Made by a program: the position numbers and the translations under genes | Assembly (NCBI GenBank): GCA_020635515.1 | Contig: JACJZS010000003.1 | Location: forward strand, 186,001 to 250,000 | Reading direction: 5' to 3' | DNA from: Flavobacteriales bacterium | GTDB lineage: Bacteria > Bacteroidota > Bacteroidia > Flavobacteriales > Weeksellaceae | DNA: 64,000 nucleotides | Notes under the pieces: generated by a model | Seen by the model: the letters and a program-made list of their open reading frames with translations, nothing else | What the model was told of the DNA's origin: nothing | Database searches by the model: none | In this document: piece by piece, positions 15,445-26,400 of the stretch | How the letters are laid out: each line of letters starts with the position of its first letter | Numbering within the stretch: the stretch's first letter is position 1

Positions 15445-17253
15445 ATGAAAAAATATTTACTATTTAGTAGAAGAGTGTTCTTAATATCTTCTGTGATAGG
15501 AATACTTTTTTGTTCAAGTGCGTACACGCAAGTATGTACTGGAAAAAATAAAAACTGGAATGGTGCAGCTTGGGCTCCTCCTGGGAAGCCTAATTTAACT
15601 GATAAGGTACAAATAAACAATCCTTATGACTTTGATATGTATGGTAGTGTTCAAGCATGTACCTGCGAAGTTGGTTCACAAAATTTGGTAATTACAAGCG
15701 GACATTATATGGAGGTTGAAAATACTATAACCTTAACTAATGGAAGCACTATAACTGTGAATCATGGGGGAAATTTGGTTCAAATAAACCCCACGGCAAC
15801 AGCACCTGTTGCAACAGTGAAGACAGAAACCCGTCCTATACCTAACCATACTTGGGTTCACAGATCTTCACCTATAAACAATAGCACAGGAGATGTTTTT
15901 GGATTAGTTCCGTATGGTTCTTATAATTATGACTCTCCTCAACCATCGAATCAATACAGAACAGGACAAATTTACGTTGTAGAGCAAGCAGGAACACAGA
16001 AAATAACTGATGACAGTAGCTTAATCCCCGGAAAAGGCTTTATGTTACGTACTACAGGACAACGTTTTTTAAGTTCTGCAACAGTTGCAGGTCCAAATGT
16101 AAACAATACAGCTACCTCTGTTCGGTATTTAGACTTTAATGGTATCGTAAACAATGGAACATATACCGTTCCTTTACACTCCGATGGAACTGCTGGTGCC
16201 AATATGTTATACGATATAGCTGGTGGCGACCAAAACCTCATAGGAAATCCTTATCCTTCCGCTATTGATATTGAATTATTTCTCTCTGAAAATACTGATA
16301 TAGATGGTTTTATACATTACTGGACAACTCCAATGATTGGAAATGTCTGGACAGCTGGTTATTTCAACTATCCACACAGTACTAGCTTTGCAACCTGTAA
16401 CCTTCTAGGAGGAGTTACCATTAATGGTTTTAGTCCCAAAAAATACATTGCTCCAGGACAGGGATTTAGTGTTTATGCTACTTGTGCTGATTGTACAGGA
16501 AAAAATATCACATTTACTAATGCTATGAGAGTTACTACAGAACCTGGTGGAAGATGTTTTGCTAAGAAAAGTAATACGGAGGAAGCTGAAAAATTATGGA
16601 TTAATCTAAAAGATAATTCTAATGAATTAAACTCTCAAATACTAGTTGGATACGTTGAAAGTTCTTCTCTTGGCTACGATAGATTGTATGATGCTCCCGT
16701 AGTTAATGATGAATCCTTTAAGTTATATAGTGTACTAGATGACAGAAAATTAACCATACAAGGGAGAGGTTTATTCTCTAAGTACGATGGAATTCCTTTA
16801 GGTTTCGATGGTTTAAATAACGATGGTGTTTTTGAGTTTAGTATAGATAATTTAGAAGGTTCTAATTTAGAAAAAGAATCAATTATCTTGCACGATAGAA
16901 AACTAGACATAAAACATAATTTAACAGAAAGTAAATATTATTTTACCTCTGATATTTCTTCTGATGAAAGTCGTTTTACGATTACTTATAAGGAAAATTC
17001 TAATGAGATTGAAAATAGTACTAACAACAAAGTACTAACAGCTATTGATGATAATTTCATTGTTGTTAAATCTAATTATGAAATCGATTCTGTAACACTG
17101 TATGATTTATCAGGAAGAACCATTGATGTCATTAAACCTCAACAAAATTCATACGAAATCATCAAAAATATAAATTTAAATGATTCGGCATATATTGTGA
17201 AAATTAAAACTAACCACGGAACAACAACACAACAAATCATTAATGGAAAGTAG
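15445..17253 (+). CDS. T9SS-exported hypothetical protein
   Basis: 602 residues with N-terminal signal (ISSVIGILFCSSAYTQ). The N-terminal third is Cys-containing and beta-rich (CTGKNKNWNGAAWAPPGKP ... VQACTCEVGSQNLVITSGHY), followed by a segment common at the end of very large flavobacterial surface proteins (LIGNPYPSAIDIELFL, FHYWTTP-like) and a C-terminal sorting domain from about 525 (FIVVKSNYEIDSVTLYDLSG). No enzymatic motif is seen. It is probably a cell-surface or secreted protein of unknown role. It diverges from the amylase gene. Confidence 0.8.
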   Translation: MKKYLLFSRRVFLISSVIGILFCSSAYTQVCTGKNKNWNGAAWAPPGKPNLTDKVQINNPYDFDMYGSVQACTCEVGSQNLVITSGHYMEVENTITLTNGSTITVNHGGNLVQINPTATAPVATVKTETRPIPNHTWVHRSSPINNSTGDVFGLVPYGSYNYDSPQPSNQYRTGQIYVVEQAGTQKITDDSSLIPGKGFMLRTTGQRFLSSATVAGPNVNNTATSVRYLDFNGIVNNGTYTVPLHSDGTAGANMLYDIAGGDQNLIGNPYPSAIDIELFLSENTDIDGFIHYWTTPMIGNVWTAGYFNYPHSTSFATCNLLGGVTINGFSPKKYIAPGQGFSVYATCADCTGKNITFTNAMRVTTEPGGRCFAKKSNTEEAEKLWINLKDNSNELNSQILVGYVESSSLGYDRLYDAPVVNDESFKLYSVLDDRKLTIQGRGLFSKYDGIPLGFDGLNNDGVFEFSIDNLEGSNLEKESIILHDRKLDIKHNLTESKYYFTSDISSDESRFTITYKENSNEIENSTNNKVLTAIDDNFIVVKSNYEIDSVTLYDLSGRTIDVIKPQQNSYEIIKNINLNDSAYIVKIKTNHGTTTQQIINGK

Positions 17254-17254
17254 T

Positions 17255-17818
17255 TTACTTTCCATTAAACTGATTCATAGTATTGGAAATACCAGTAAAA
17301 ATGAATGACTGACAAGCTTCAACGCAGAACAAAATACGTTTATTTAGCGTTGGAGCTTCTTTTATGTCCCACTCTCCTAGTACAAAATCTATTTGATTAC
17401 CTTTTGTAAATTCGTTTCCTATTCCGAAGCGAAGTCGGGGATATTTTTGGCTTTGTAATTGCTCTTCTATACTTTTTAATCCGTTATGTCCTGCCGAACT
17501 ACCTTTTTGTTTTATACGAACAGTACCAAATGGAAGGTGTAAATCATCGGTTATAATAAGTATATTTTCTAGAGGAATTTTTTCTTTTTGCATCCAGTAT
17601 TTTACGGCATTTCCGCTAAGATTCATATACGTATCTGGTTTTAAAACTAATACTTGTCTTCCTTTGTATTTGCATTTTGCTAATAAACCAAATGATGCGT
17701 TTTCAAACTTACCTTCAAGCAAATCTACCAAAGCATCTGCTACTTTAAAACCAATGTTGTGCCTTGTATTTTCATATTTATCGCCTTTATTTCCTAAACC
17801 AACTACTAGATATTTCAT
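17255..17818 (-). CDS. pth: Peptidyl-tRNA hydrolase
   Basis: 187 residues, standard length. Catalytic His20 in NTRHNIGF, MNLSG and the DDLHLPFG and GSSAGHNGLKS motifs are all present. It frees tRNA from peptides dropped by the ribosome. The start overlaps the end of hemH by four bases (ATGA), so the two are co-transcribed with hemH first. It is convergent with the T9SS protein gene, one base apart. Confidence 0.96.
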   Translation of the reverse strand: MKYLVVGLGNKGDKYENTRHNIGFKVADALVDLLEGKFENASFGLLAKCKYKGRQVLVLKPDTYMNLSGNAVKYWMQKEKIPLENILIITDDLHLPFGTVRIKQKGSSAGHNGLKSIEEQLQSQKYPRLRFGIGNEFTKGNQIDFVLGEWDIKEAPTLNKRILFCVEACQSFIFTGISNTMNQFNGK

Positions 17819-18834
17819 TCTACATCAGCGTTTTGAAATTCGTTTGTCCATTTTTGCAACACATCAATCCACTCTTGTGCATCGTTTAAACATGGAATAT
17901 AGGTAAACTCCTCTCCTCCTACACTTAAAAATTCTTCTTTTCCTTCTATTTTTATTTCTTCTAATGTTTCCAAACAATCCGTGATGAATGCTGGTGTAAT
18001 CACTACTAATTTTTTAATTCCTTTTTGCGGAAAATCTTCTAATGTTTTATCTGTATAAGGTTTAAGCCAAGGATCTTTTAATAATCGAGATTGAAAGGAT
18101 TGATGTACTTTTTCCTTATCTAAATTTAACTTTTCTGTTACCAAACGAGTTACTTCAAAGCATTGATGTCTATAACATTTTGCATGAGAAGGAGAATCCT
18201 TTCTCTGACAACAACCACCTATTTTACATTGACCAAAATCATCAGTTTTGTAAATATGCCGTTCTGGAATTCCATGATACGAAAACAAAATTGCATCATA
18301 CTCACTCGGAAGTTGTTTTTTTATATGATTTGAAAATACCTCTATATAATCTGAGTTGTTGTAAAAAACAGGAAAATTAGTAATTTTTATATTTGGAAAT
18401 TTCTTTTTCTGAATTCGTTCTGCTTCTACCACTACCGTTTCATACGAACTCATAGCATACTGCGGATACAAAGGAATCATTAGTACATCATCTACACCTT
18501 TATCAACTAATTCTTGAATCCCAAATTCAATTGACGGCTCTGCATACCTCATCGCTAATCCAACAGGAATATCCACTTTTTGTTGAAGTTTTTCTTGTTG
18601 TTTTTTTGAAATAACAACTAGAGGAGAACCTTCTTTCCACCAAATACTACTATACGCTTCTGCTGATTTTTTTGGACGAGTAGGAAGAATAAAGCATTCT
18701 ACAATGAATTTTCTAAGTAAGTACGGTTTATCTATTACTCGTTCGTCCATAAGGAACTGACGAAGATACGTACGCACATCTTTTACTTTTGTTGATTTTG
18801 GCGAACCTAAATTAACCAATAAAACTCCTTTCAT
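17815..18834 (-). CDS. hemH: Ferrochelatase
   Basis: 339 residues. Begins KGVLLVNLGSP; catalytic His lies in LFSYHGIPERH, and the Cys-bearing segment CKIGGCCQRKDSPSHAKCYRHQC follows. A conserved acidic helix (DCLETLEEI) follows near the C-terminus. It inserts Fe2+ into protoporphyrin IX, the last step of heme synthesis. The clustered cysteines could in principle bind an Fe-S cluster, but this segment is also common in Bacteroidetes ferrochelatases. First gene of a two-gene operon with pth. Confidence 0.96.
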   Translation of the reverse strand: MKGVLLVNLGSPKSTKVKDVRTYLRQFLMDERVIDKPYLLRKFIVECFILPTRPKKSAEAYSSIWWKEGSPLVVISKKQQEKLQQKVDIPVGLAMRYAEPSIEFGIQELVDKGVDDVLMIPLYPQYAMSSYETVVVEAERIQKKKFPNIKITNFPVFYNNSDYIEVFSNHIKKQLPSEYDAILFSYHGIPERHIYKTDDFGQCKIGGCCQRKDSPSHAKCYRHQCFEVTRLVTEKLNLDKEKVHQSFQSRLLKDPWLKPYTDKTLEDFPQKGIKKLVVITPAFITDCLETLEEIKIEGKEEFLSVGGEEFTYIPCLNDAQEWIDVLQKWTNEFQNADVE

Positions 18835-18853
18835 GTTTTTATTTTAACCAAAA

Positions 18854-18861
18854 CAAAGGTA
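18854..18861 (-). promoter_or_regulatory. Putative -7 element for hemH-pth
   Basis: Minus-strand TACCTTTG matches TAnnTTTG and lies 19 bases upstream of the hemH start codon, giving a short leader. The -33 element is not obvious. Confidence 0.5.
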
Positions 18862-19024
18862 ATTCGTTTTATATAAATAAAAAGCACACATCTATAAAAA
18901 TTGGTAATAATTGAATTTTATAAACCTTTACATTAATTATTCTGCGTTAAAGTTGATGTTATTTTCTTTCATAATTCCCGACCTTATTATCTCTACATTA
19001 TCTCACATAAACCCACTACGTAAT

Positions 19025-19618
19025 TCATAAACAATCATAACGTCTGAACAACTGATACTTTCCAAAATATGGTTTATTAAAATAATAAGCCTGACCTAAA
19101 TCTGGTAAAAAATAATTTTGATAAATACCATAGACTCGTATTTCATTCTCATTAAACAATAAATACTGTACTGTAGATTCATTGGTTTTAAAATCATTAT
19201 TTTTTTTGTGGGCAGTATATTTCAGACTTTCATCTTTTAAAGAAATGTATTTCAATTTTTCAAAAAAATCTATATTGTCAACATCAGTAGCAATCAAAAT
19301 TAATTGCAAATTTTCATCATAAAAAAAACGATAATTCAACACTTTATCAAAGTCAAAGTCTTTAACTTCATGAACAGATACTTTCGCAACATAATTATCC
19401 GTCTTTTCTATCTTTGAAATACTATATAAAACTAACTTTTCGCTTCTAGAATCATACTGCTTAAATAAATCTTGATTTAAATTTTCTAAATCGAATAAGT
19501 TGTCCAAACATTTTTCACTTCCTCCTAATTGACTTGGCATACTCACAGTGTTGCAAGTGGAAAATAACAAAACTATCAAACAAATAAAAAAACAAAGTTG
19601 AATGCTTTTAAGATACAT
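19025..19618 (-). CDS. Hypothetical lipoprotein downstream of unknown partner
   Basis: 197 residues with a lipoprotein signal (FICLIVLLFST before Cys22). The mature region has alternating charged strands (KLVLYSISKIEKTDNYVAKV) and no recognised domain. Its start overlaps the end of the upstream gene by 11 bases, so the two form one unit. The arrangement, soluble protein then lipoprotein, resembles toxin-immunity pairs of Bacteroidetes, but I have no direct evidence of function. Confidence 0.6.
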   Translation of the reverse strand: MYLKSIQLCFFICLIVLLFSTCNTVSMPSQLGGSEKCLDNLFDLENLNQDLFKQYDSRSEKLVLYSISKIEKTDNYVAKVSVHEVKDFDFDKVLNYRFFYDENLQLILIATDVDNIDFFEKLKYISLKDESLKYTAHKKNNDFKTNESTVQYLLFNENEIRVYGIYQNYFLPDLGQAYYFNKPYFGKYQLFRRYDCL

Positions 19619-20375
19619 AATTTTTATTTTTTGTTCTTTCTATATGAGATTCTGCTTGAAATATTTCACTTTCATTATATTCCACATAAGTACCATCTGT
19701 AGAATCAAACATTCTAAATTTCATGCTGGATCTTTTAAATTTTAAACGAGATTGATACGCATAATACGCATCTCCTACTCTTTCTCTATTTCCTTGTGCA
19801 TTTATTGGAGTATGAATCTTTCCAAAATTCGTCATATTTGCAATAGGTACTTCTTCATTAGTCGCTGGATTTATGCTTACCCAAATAAAACCCGAAGGAA
19901 TTTTACCAAGTATATATCTATCGTTGTTTTGTATTTGAGAATTTATAAACCAAAAAGCATGAGAATGTGTAAACTCTAAAACATCTCCGTTCCTTATATG
20001 CTTAGATAACGAGCCACTGTATACAGAACTTGTTTTCTCTCCTTTTTGGTTAGTTCCTAAATAATTTTTTCGAGTTGTTATATTATTTAACATCGTCCAT
20101 TCCCTGTTTTTTGACCTGGTCGCCAACCATTCAAAAAGTTCCCTAGAAAAATCCAAGTCCTTTACCTCAAAATACTCTAGGTATCCATCTTTTTTTTGGG
20201 TTTCTCTAATCACCTTTTTACCTTCCAACTCTATACAATCTTCTGAATCTGCATTTTCATAGTGGATAATATCATTACCTCTTGTTTTCTTTTTATATAC
20301 CAACTTGCCATTTTTTAATTCCCAAACATCTCCTTTTTTTGAAAAAATTGATGCTATACTTTCAAAAATACTCAT
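19608..20375 (-). CDS. Hypothetical protein with THSHA motif, partner of lipoprotein
   Basis: 255 residues without signal peptide. The middle (EWTMLNNITTRKNYLGTNQK ... NGDVLEFTHSHAFWFINSQI) has an HxH followed by Ser and Asp residues, loosely like the zinc-binding H-x-H...S...D signature of JAB/MPN metallopeptidase-type domains, including JAB-like toxins, but the spacing is not canonical. The N-terminus (VWELKNGKLVYKKKTRGND) resembles the start of released effector tips rather than an enzyme core. Alternative: an unrelated cytoplasmic protein. It heads a two-gene unit with the lipoprotein. Confidence 0.5.
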   Translation of the reverse strand: MSIFESIASIFSKKGDVWELKNGKLVYKKKTRGNDIIHYENADSEDCIELEGKKVIRETQKKDGYLEYFEVKDLDFSRELFEWLATRSKNREWTMLNNITTRKNYLGTNQKGEKTSSVYSGSLSKHIRNGDVLEFTHSHAFWFINSQIQNNDRYILGKIPSGFIWVSINPATNEEVPIANMTNFGKIHTPINAQGNRERVGDAYYAYQSRLKFKRSSMKFRMFDSTDGTYVEYNESEIFQAESHIERTKNKNYVS

Positions 20376-20444
20376 AGCTCTTTTTTGTGAATATACAAAA
20401 ATATAATAATATAAAACCAGTTTATTTTCTTAGTTTAATATCCT

Positions 20445-23400
20445 TTAATTAATCTCCACTCTAATTCCTTCTGAATGTGCTGCCATTTCTGGTGCATACA
20501 TACATTGCAGTTCGGTAATGCCATTAGAAAAATCCCCTTTGTTGTTGGCACGAACATCGTATTCAAATACGTAAATTCCTTTATTTAATCTACTTATAAA
20601 AAAGTTGGTAGATGCATCTTTGGTAGATTCGTAATATCCTACTCCATTTTGATATTTGTAGGAAGAAAGCACATTTATTGGTTCAAATCCACTTGCTCGC
20701 ATATCTTTTAAATGAACGTACTGCATATCTCTATTTACTTCTATGATGAGTTTTACGGTTATCTTATCTCCTACTTTTATTGGTGTTTTTTCGGTAATTT
20801 CTTTTAGGATTTCTCCTTCGGAATTCACTTCTTTTTTATACAGTTTTTTATCAAATTTGATTTCTTGATTATTATGAACATTGATTTTATCTAAATCTTC
20901 GAAATACTGATAAAACAACCCTCCGTACGCAACTCCTGGAGAAGTTTTTTTGATTTTTACTTCGGCTTTATCTTGTGTAATTTCTTCTTTTTTCCATGAT
21001 TTTTTAAACCAACCTGATGCTTGCTCAATTGTCGGATTTTCAGTTGGAAGCACCGTTTCATTTCCGACTTCAATCGTAATTCCTTCTTCCGAATTTAAAT
21101 AGGATTTCCCAAAGGTCATAAGAGCATAAACGGCATCGGTAGTTGCTTTAGTGGTTTTCCAAGCATTGGTTTGTTTATTTTTCAAAAGCCATACTTTCAT
21201 TTCTTCTATAGAATTGATATCGTTTGGAGTTACTTCTGCAAACGCTTCAATTGCCGTACTTTGTGTTTCTACAGGAGCTTGATACCAATACCAACCCGAA
21301 ACATTATCTTTCCAATACATTCCCATTTCATCGCTTTCTACCGAAGTTTCTTTTAGACTTTTCACTAATCGTTTTGCATCTTCTGTTTTCCCATATCGCT
21401 CTAAAACAAGTGCATTCATTGCTTTTTGATATACAGATGTTGATTCTAATTTTGCAATTTCATCTAAATATTTTTTTAAGTTTCCTTGTAATTTAGTTGG
21501 CAACTTTTTATCTAAAAAATAACTTCTTGAGTAGAAATAATTCGCCAATAAATAAGGAGATTCTTTTTTATTCCACTTTTTAGATTCTTCATAAATTCGT
21601 AAGGCTTCTTCATCAGAAAATTGTATTGCTTTCTGAATTAAACTTTCCATTTCTGATTTAATGTATTCTGATTTTTTATCTCCGAGCATTTTGTTGAGTT
21701 TCCCAAAACCTGCAATAATGTGATTAGTTATGTAGAAATCTTCTCTTCCTCCATCAAACCAAACAAATCCTCCATTAGAACTTTGTCTTTGAATAAGTTT
21801 ATCTTGTGCCTGTTCCAGTTCGTTTTTCATTTTATTTAAATCAAAGAAAAGTGCAATTCGTTTGATTTGTTCTGTTTCTGATTGTGCTTCACGAATCCAA
21901 GGTGTTTCTTGAATAAGTATATTTTTAAGCTCTTGATTTTTTTCTAATCTACTTACAGTTAATTCTTTACTATTCCACTCATCAAAAACACGTTTAATTT
22001 TTGGCGATTGATTAAGAATGTAGGTAGAAAGAAGATTTCCATAAAAACGAGAGAACAACTGCTCGGAACATTCGTATGGATATTCGCGTAAGTAAGGAAG
22101 CGACATCACAGCAAGCCAAGTGGGATTGGTAGTCATTTCCAAAGTAAGGTTAAAGCTCTCTAGTGAATTGGATTTGTTTTTTAAACTTTCTAGCACAAAT
22201 GTTTTTTCTTGATTTTCTTTTATAGAAATTGGTTTGGTTTCGGTAACGAGCTTTCTGTTGGTAAGAATTGGTAAAATGGATTCTTCTCCGTCGGAAAAAT
22301 CTCCTGCTTTGGCAACAATTCTATACGTAACTGCTTGAATGTTTTTAGGAACACTAATTTCCCAAGAAACTTCCGTAGAGTTTGCTTGATTTACCGAAAA
22401 ACTTTTTTGTGCATCTATATTGGTAAATTCCACATCTACTGGCTTGTTGTTTATTGCATCAAAAAGGAATAATTGTGCGTTTCCATTTAAGGTTTTATCG
22501 GAAAGGTTATCAATTTTGGTAGAAATGGTAATTTTATCTCCTTCACGTAAAAAACGAGGAACATTAGGAAAAACCATCAATTCTTTTTGCGTTTGCGTAA
22601 ACAAGGTTTTTTGTCCGATTTGTAAGTTTTGATTATGAGCAAGCAATTGTAATTTCCATTTGGTAAGACTTTCTGGAGTAGTAAACGAAAATTTAATATT
22701 TCCCTCCTCATCGGTTTTTAAATTAGGATAGAAAAACGCCGTTTCTTGTAAATTGGTTCGTGCTTTTATTTTAGATAAGTCAACTTTTGGTTCTTTATTA
22801 TTTTGTTCTGGTTTAAAATCAATAATTTCGGCAGCTGTTGAATCTACTGCAAACTCTCCTTCGGATTCTCTTACCATATTTCTTTTTGCAACTTTTTTTC
22901 TAACGCTTCCATAACCAATCTGAACCTCTTTTAATTCTTTTTGTGGAGAAGCATTTTCCATTACAATATCAAATTCAACTACATTTCCACTTGGAGCTGG
23001 AGCAGATGCATACGCAACTGCACTTTTTAAATATCTTCTTTGATAATAATTAAATCCAAAACCGAACGTATGCAAATCGTAAAATTTTGGATAATAATTT
23101 ACTAAATAGGTTATTGTCTCGGAATCGCTTCCTCGGTTGATATTAAAAGAATTTCTAAAATTAGAATTGTTGTTTAGAATCGAAGGATAATACCAAAAAT
23201 TATACGGATTAAACGAATACGAATGCAGTTTAAATTCATCGAGGGAAGCGTCATACATGGTAGCAAGCAGTTCGGTAGAAACTTTATCTTTATCTTTTCC
23301 TTTGATGATGAATTCCCACGTTTGTTTGCTTGCAGGTTCTATTTTATCACGGAACGTTTTGGTTTCTATGGTAAAATCATCGGGTTTTGCAGAAACTTTT

Positions 23401-26400
23401 ACATTAATAAATTGCGAATCGTAGGCATTGTGTTTTATTATTCTTGCTTGTGCAAAAATTCCTCGTAAAAATTTCTCAGTAATCTGAATTTTTTCGGTTA
23501 CTTTTCCGTCTTGGAGTTTTAGAATTTTGTTTTCAAGGAGTTGTTCGTTTCCTTCTAAATAAAACTGAACATACGGATTTTCAAGGTTGGACGTAATGGT
23601 AATGGTTGCTGTTTCTCCTACTTTATATTGAGATTTATCGGACTTTAAATTAAGGAAAATTAAATCACTACTTCGTAAGGTTTTATCATCAAGGATTTCT
23701 ACAATCTGTTGCGTTTGTATGGTATCGTTTTTATAAAGTGTGAATGCGTCTACTAAGTAAAATCCTTTTTCTAGTTTTTTGTTAAGTTTAATTTCTTCAG
23801 ATTTTTCGGTATTAAATTCAGTAGAAAAAATTGGATTTTCTTTTTTCCATTTATTCTTATCGGTTTGTTTTTCGTATAAATAATAAGGTAGTTTTTCGTT
23901 GAATGTTGTTTTATCGTACACTTGGTATTCTACCTCATCTAAGTTTTGGTTTGGAAGTGAAATTTTATCAGCAGGATTGATGAGTTTGGTAATGGTAATC
24001 TTTCCTTGCGAATCGGTTTTTTGATTATTTAAGTTTAAAGATTTGATTTTGAAATCGTTAAAATCAGATTCAGTATAAGAATTTGCAAGAGTAAGTTGTA
24101 GTTTTTTGGGTAAATCTCCGATGGTAATTTGAGTTTCTCCACTTCGTGTTTCTCCGTTTATATCGGTAACATCTGCATAAATAGTATAGGTATAACTTCT
24201 ATTTTTGAGTTTGTATTCGTTTCTTTTGGAAGATTCTGCAATAAAATCAATCTCAAACGTTCCATCATTTTTGATTTTCACTTCTCCACTACTAATTTCT
24301 TCGGCAGATTGTTGAGGAATCCACCAACAATAACGGTAAACAAAGACTTCCTGACGAGTAATTCTGTATTTTACAGTTGCATCGGAAATGGAACTTCCTG
24401 CAAAAGATTTTGCATTTCCTTTTACTTTTACGTTATTATCAAGTGTAAATTCTCCTTTTAAATCCTCAAATTCGACTTCAAATTTTGGACGTTTGTATTC
24501 TTCTACCGAAAAATAATGATTTTCTTCAAAGTCATCTCCTTTTACATTCAAATGATATTCTCCCGTTAATCCTGTATTTGGTAAAATAAATTCTCCGAAA
24601 ATACTTCCAAATTCGTTGGTAATAAGTTCCAATTCTGCAACATCTTCGTCGTTTACATTTTCGAGTTCTACGGTAACTTTTTTATTTTTTACAACAGTTG
24701 ATTTCCCTTTAAATTTTTCATAAATGATTGCTTTGAAATAAACGGTTTGTCCAGGACGATAGATGCTTCTATCAGTAAAAACTTCTACTTCTGTTTGTTT
24801 TTTTTCTTCTGTTTCTCTTTTGTAATAGTTAGGATTATAAATTCGAAAAAGCTCTTTAGTTTGGGTATTTTTTAAAAAATAATATTCATAATATCTATCA
24901 TTATCTAAAAAAATAATTTCTAATTCTTTATCATCTATTTTAATTAAATCAGAAGAAAGATTCATTACATCATAATCTCTATTGTTCCGATAAACTTCTT
25001 TAACTCTATACAGTTCGTTAAAGTCGTTATTTTTCAACTCTTCGCCTGTGTTTCTATTGTAAATTTTGTAGCGATTATCTTCTTTACTAGGAACTTTGGC
25101 AACTGCATAATCGGAAATTTGGATTACTCTTTTAAATTTTATTTCCGAGTTATCTTCATCAGAAAACTCTAACATATACGTTCCTTTTTCAAGTGGATTA
25201 AATGCAACTAAAGTCGAATGATATTCAAAATCATCAAAAACTTTTAGTTGAATGACTTCAGTTTTTACGTATTTCTCTTTGGTAGAAACGAGTATATTAT
25301 CATCTACTTCAATTTCTTTTGCATTGTGTATATCAGGATTTACAGAGAAGATTTTTACTTTAATTTTGTCTACATTTTTATGCGAAACTTTAATTGGAAT
25401 ATTTTGATTTTCAAGTGATGTTTCATTGAACGTTACAGAAAACGACTTTTGTTCAATTTGTTTTTTCAGACTCTCTGAATTCACTTTCCATTTACTATTG
25501 GGAAATGAGTTAATTGCTTTGTTGGCAATTCGATATGCTTCTTTATAGTTTTTTTGTTGATTTAATAAAATTCCTGCTTGGTATAAAATCTCTGCCGAAT
25601 ACTCTTGATTTTTATATACATCTGCAAGTTGTTCGAGTTTTTTTGTTTTGATTGTATTATCTGTGTTCTCATCTAAAATTTGAAGTTGATTTTGGTAGAG
25701 AAAAGCCGTTTTATTCTCATCATTTTGATGAAAATTGATGAGTTCTTGTCTATATTTTTTCTTGTCATTTTGGAATTTTTCGGAAACTTCATCAGAAAAA
25801 GAATATCCATTTACTACATTCAAATAATTAAATATCAAAAAATCATACAAAGTAGGAAGCATAGAATCTTCATCTTTTGCATTCATTAAGTACTCCCAAC
25901 TTTGAATTTTTTCTTTTTTAAGGAGTTCTTTATTGTTGAACGCATTTTCGTATAACGAAATTATTTCTTTATAAAATTGGTTCTCATTCCAAGTTCGGTA
26001 ATCATTTGGTTTTATTTCAGTGGAAGTAATTTCTCTTAATTTCCATCTATTTTGCTGAAAATACATATCGTATAAATTGGTAAGTATAATGGAATATAAA
26101 CTATTTTCTATACCTTTAGTAGATGTTACTTTATCTTGAAAAAGCTTAAATACTTCTGTTTCTGTAGGATTCTCTTCGGATTCAGTTTGCCATTTTATTT
26201 TAGAAATGTAATACATCGCACGTATTTCTTCTTTGATATTTTTTTCTTTCTGTGCTTGTTTTATAATTTCTTGAATTTTGGGAAGATTGGATTTAAACTC
26301 GCCGTTTTGTTCAGATTTTTCTATCTCTTTCCATTTAGCCGAATAATCAAACTTCTGAGCCAATACAAAAGAACTTACAAAGAACAGAATTAAATAAATT

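Noticed and set aside
18835..19024. tRNA or small RNA gene in the gap between hemH and the lipoprotein gene, and in other gaps
   Set aside because: The gaps are AT-rich and show no cloverleaf arms or GC-rich stems apart from terminator hairpins.
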